A DNA stretch of 64,000 nt, taken from Tipula vernalis (lineage: Eukaryota; Arthropoda; Insecta; Diptera; Tipulidae). Below are positions 62,640 to 64,000 of the stretch, piece by piece; within the stretch, counting starts at the first letter, position 1, and every line of letters starts with the position of its first letter. Location: contig OY282558.1 in assembly GCA_958295665.1 (NCBI GenBank), forward strand, positions 314,188,092 through 314,252,091, given 5' to 3'. A program made the translations under genes and the position numbers. The notes beneath the pieces are model-generated. The model was not told the DNA's origin. It was given only the letters and a program-made list of their open reading frames with translations, and did not search any database.

Positions 62640-63110
62640 CTGCTTACAATAGTGTAACGATACGCGTGAGGCGGGCACCCCTGATTTGATTTATAGAATC
62701 GTTTTGTCAAATTGACTATGGTATAGAAACAAAACAAAAAAAAAAAGAATTGGAGAAAAACGAGGAAAAGGGAAGTCGAATGGAAGATCTGATATAGAGA
62801 AGTACTATAGTTTTTAAAATTAATAAAAATAATTCCAAGCTAAAAATTTTATGGATAGTTAAAATATGTAAATATTTGGGATTAAAGGGTTAGATAATTA
62901 AAACTTAAATTAACCTTTCCGTGTGGCAGTTTAAAGTTTCAATTACTATGTAAGTTGCGGTAGTAGGAAATTAAATGAAAAAATTTTCAAGTGTGCGTGT
63001 CATATTGTTTTTAATTTATTTAATTAATCGTTTTTTTTTAATAAAACAAACATTTTTAAATATTAGTTTGATTGTTTTTTATTTAAATATTTTTTTTTTA
63101 CAAAAAAGTG
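62640..63110. other. Gene-free AT-rich stretch
   Basis: No supportable gene. The plus-strand frame 62,975-63,277 is driven by T-rich composition and, in its second half, is antisense to the piggyBac relic. Confidence 0.4.
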
Positions 63111-63114
63111 TTTC

Positions 63115-63845
63115 ATTAATAATTTTCTCGTTTGTGGCGGTGAAACAGAGTGTAAACATAGTCCAGCTTCACAATCATGGCACTAGTAAATTATTTCCTT
63201 CCTGCGTCCACGTTTGTAGCAAGCAACACATCTTTTTTACGGCTTTGCTTTTTGTTGAGTTGGAGAAATTCTTCTAATAAAATGACGATCACTAAGTTTT
63301 GATAAATTTTTACCTTGAGAATATCTTCCAGAAACCTTTCTCTGGGCCTTATTTACATATTTCGCAAAAATTTGTTCTGCCAGTTGAACTCGAAATTTTA
63401 AATGGTCGACGTTTTGTTGTTTATTGCGTTTCTAAATAATGAAACTATTTAGTATACTAACATTCAGTAACCTTCTAAATAGTTTCATATACCATTTATG
63501 CATTTTTTCTTTCCAATAAATAGCCTTCCAACCACTTCACCCATATTATTGTTGTAATCTATGACACTTACAGGTTTTGTAACTTCTCTGTTCCTTTTTA
63601 TTATAACACTAGTTTCTTGCCCGTGATATATCGAAATCATAGTAATGGGTTTTTTGTCCATCCATTTCAATATGGTTATGGATATACAGTGTTGGGCTAT
63701 AATTTATCCTTTTCATAATTTTGTGTTTTTTTATTATAGGGGGTATGTTTCCGCATAATCTGTACCCAACGTCTTCAACTCCTTCGCCAGTTCTACGGAA
63801 ATATAAAAACTGTCCATCCATACAGTATGGCTCTTATATAATAAT
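63115..63845 (-). pseudogene. piggyBac-type transposase C-terminal relic
   Basis: Read from high to low, a block near 63,810-63,745 is like an MDxFYxSxELAxEL motif in broken frames, with LAKEL-type residues before TLGTDYAE. Next is 63,665-63,500 with KWMDKKPITMISIYHGQETS and TKPVSVIDYNNNMG, containing the catalytic VxDYNxNMG aspartate. A gap follows, then 63,420-63,130 with VDHLKFRVQLAEQIF and the cysteine-rich end RCVACYKRGRRKEIIY, CHDCEAGLC. This is the order of piggyBac DDE transposases with a terminal zinc-binding domain. A segment after the MG motif is deleted and stops are present. The 5' part may lie beyond the window. Confidence 0.72.
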
Positions 63846-64000
63846 GGTTCTACCTAGTAATAAGAACTAAATTTAAAATGAATTTATTTCAGGGTAAAAC
63901 GTATTAAAAGCTGTGTTTTTATTCGCTCCCGATAGCTGCTATCGAAAACCGTCATTTTTCTACGCCTATATTTAAGTTTGACGCGCTATTTATTGGTAAA

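Noticed and set aside
62975..63277. 100-codon plus-strand frame with hydrophobic start
   Set aside because: The hydrophobic part is due to T-rich sequence, and the second half is antisense to the piggyBac zinc-binding region.

Overview
This window is eukaryotic and almost certainly from an insect. It is strongly A+T-rich by eye, rich in microsatellites, and densely packed with insect-type transposable elements. These are an errantivirus-type Ty3/gypsy element with env, BEL/Pao, Penelope-like and non-LTR relics, mariner/Tc1, piggyBac, Helitron, foldback elements and MITEs. The recurring tacatactcgta-like microsatellite style and the FB-type elements fit a higher fly (Diptera), but that is inference. 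I found no convincing host gene and no rRNA, functional tRNA or CRISPR. The window reads as intergenic or heterochromatin-like DNA built by nested insertion.

Layout. 0-5 kb: a Tigger/pogo-like relic, a collapsed Ty3/gypsy relic (protease joined to the integrase end) and a BEL/Pao integrase relic followed by an env-like stretch. 7-13.8 kb: hairpins, a foldback element, a mariner-superfamily relic, MITEs and FB copy 1. 14-23 kb: an interrupted copy (E1) of a repeat family here called E. It holds a decayed DUF7869-type transposon gene split by a 1.13 kb mariner, and a foldback element with inverted arrays of ~147-bp repeats and a 9-bp target duplication. Part of that foldback element has been tandemly duplicated. 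23-28.5 kb: mostly silent, with hairpins and MITEs.

28.7-39.1 kb is a nested stack. An element with ~75-bp inverted ends and ~171-bp internal repeats is interrupted by a second E copy (E2, 29.0-38.1 kb). E2 carries a decayed multi-exon gene of a SAM-like insect family. E2 is in turn interrupted, inside a (TA)n run, by a 5,985-bp errantivirus-type element. That element has nearly identical 372-bp LTRs, an open env, a partly deleted pol and a truncated gag.

39-64 kb: a long silent stretch, then a Tc1 relic, a degenerate AT array holding a non-LTR tail, a non-LTR reverse transcriptase relic, a Helitron relic, a non-LTR 3' tail next to a tRNA-derived SINE-like piece, BEL/Pao and Penelope-like relics side by side, a 4.1 kb element with inverted micro-arrays and a 1.95 kb insertion flanked by 21-bp repeats, a Tc1-like fragment, a MADF-like fragment and a piggyBac C-terminal relic.

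The genes do not form a pathway. Their relationships are those of insertion order. The most unusual item is the E family, whose two copies together suggest a large DNA transposon carrying a DUF7869-type gene and a SAM-domain gene. All family calls rest on reading translations by eye; no search was run.
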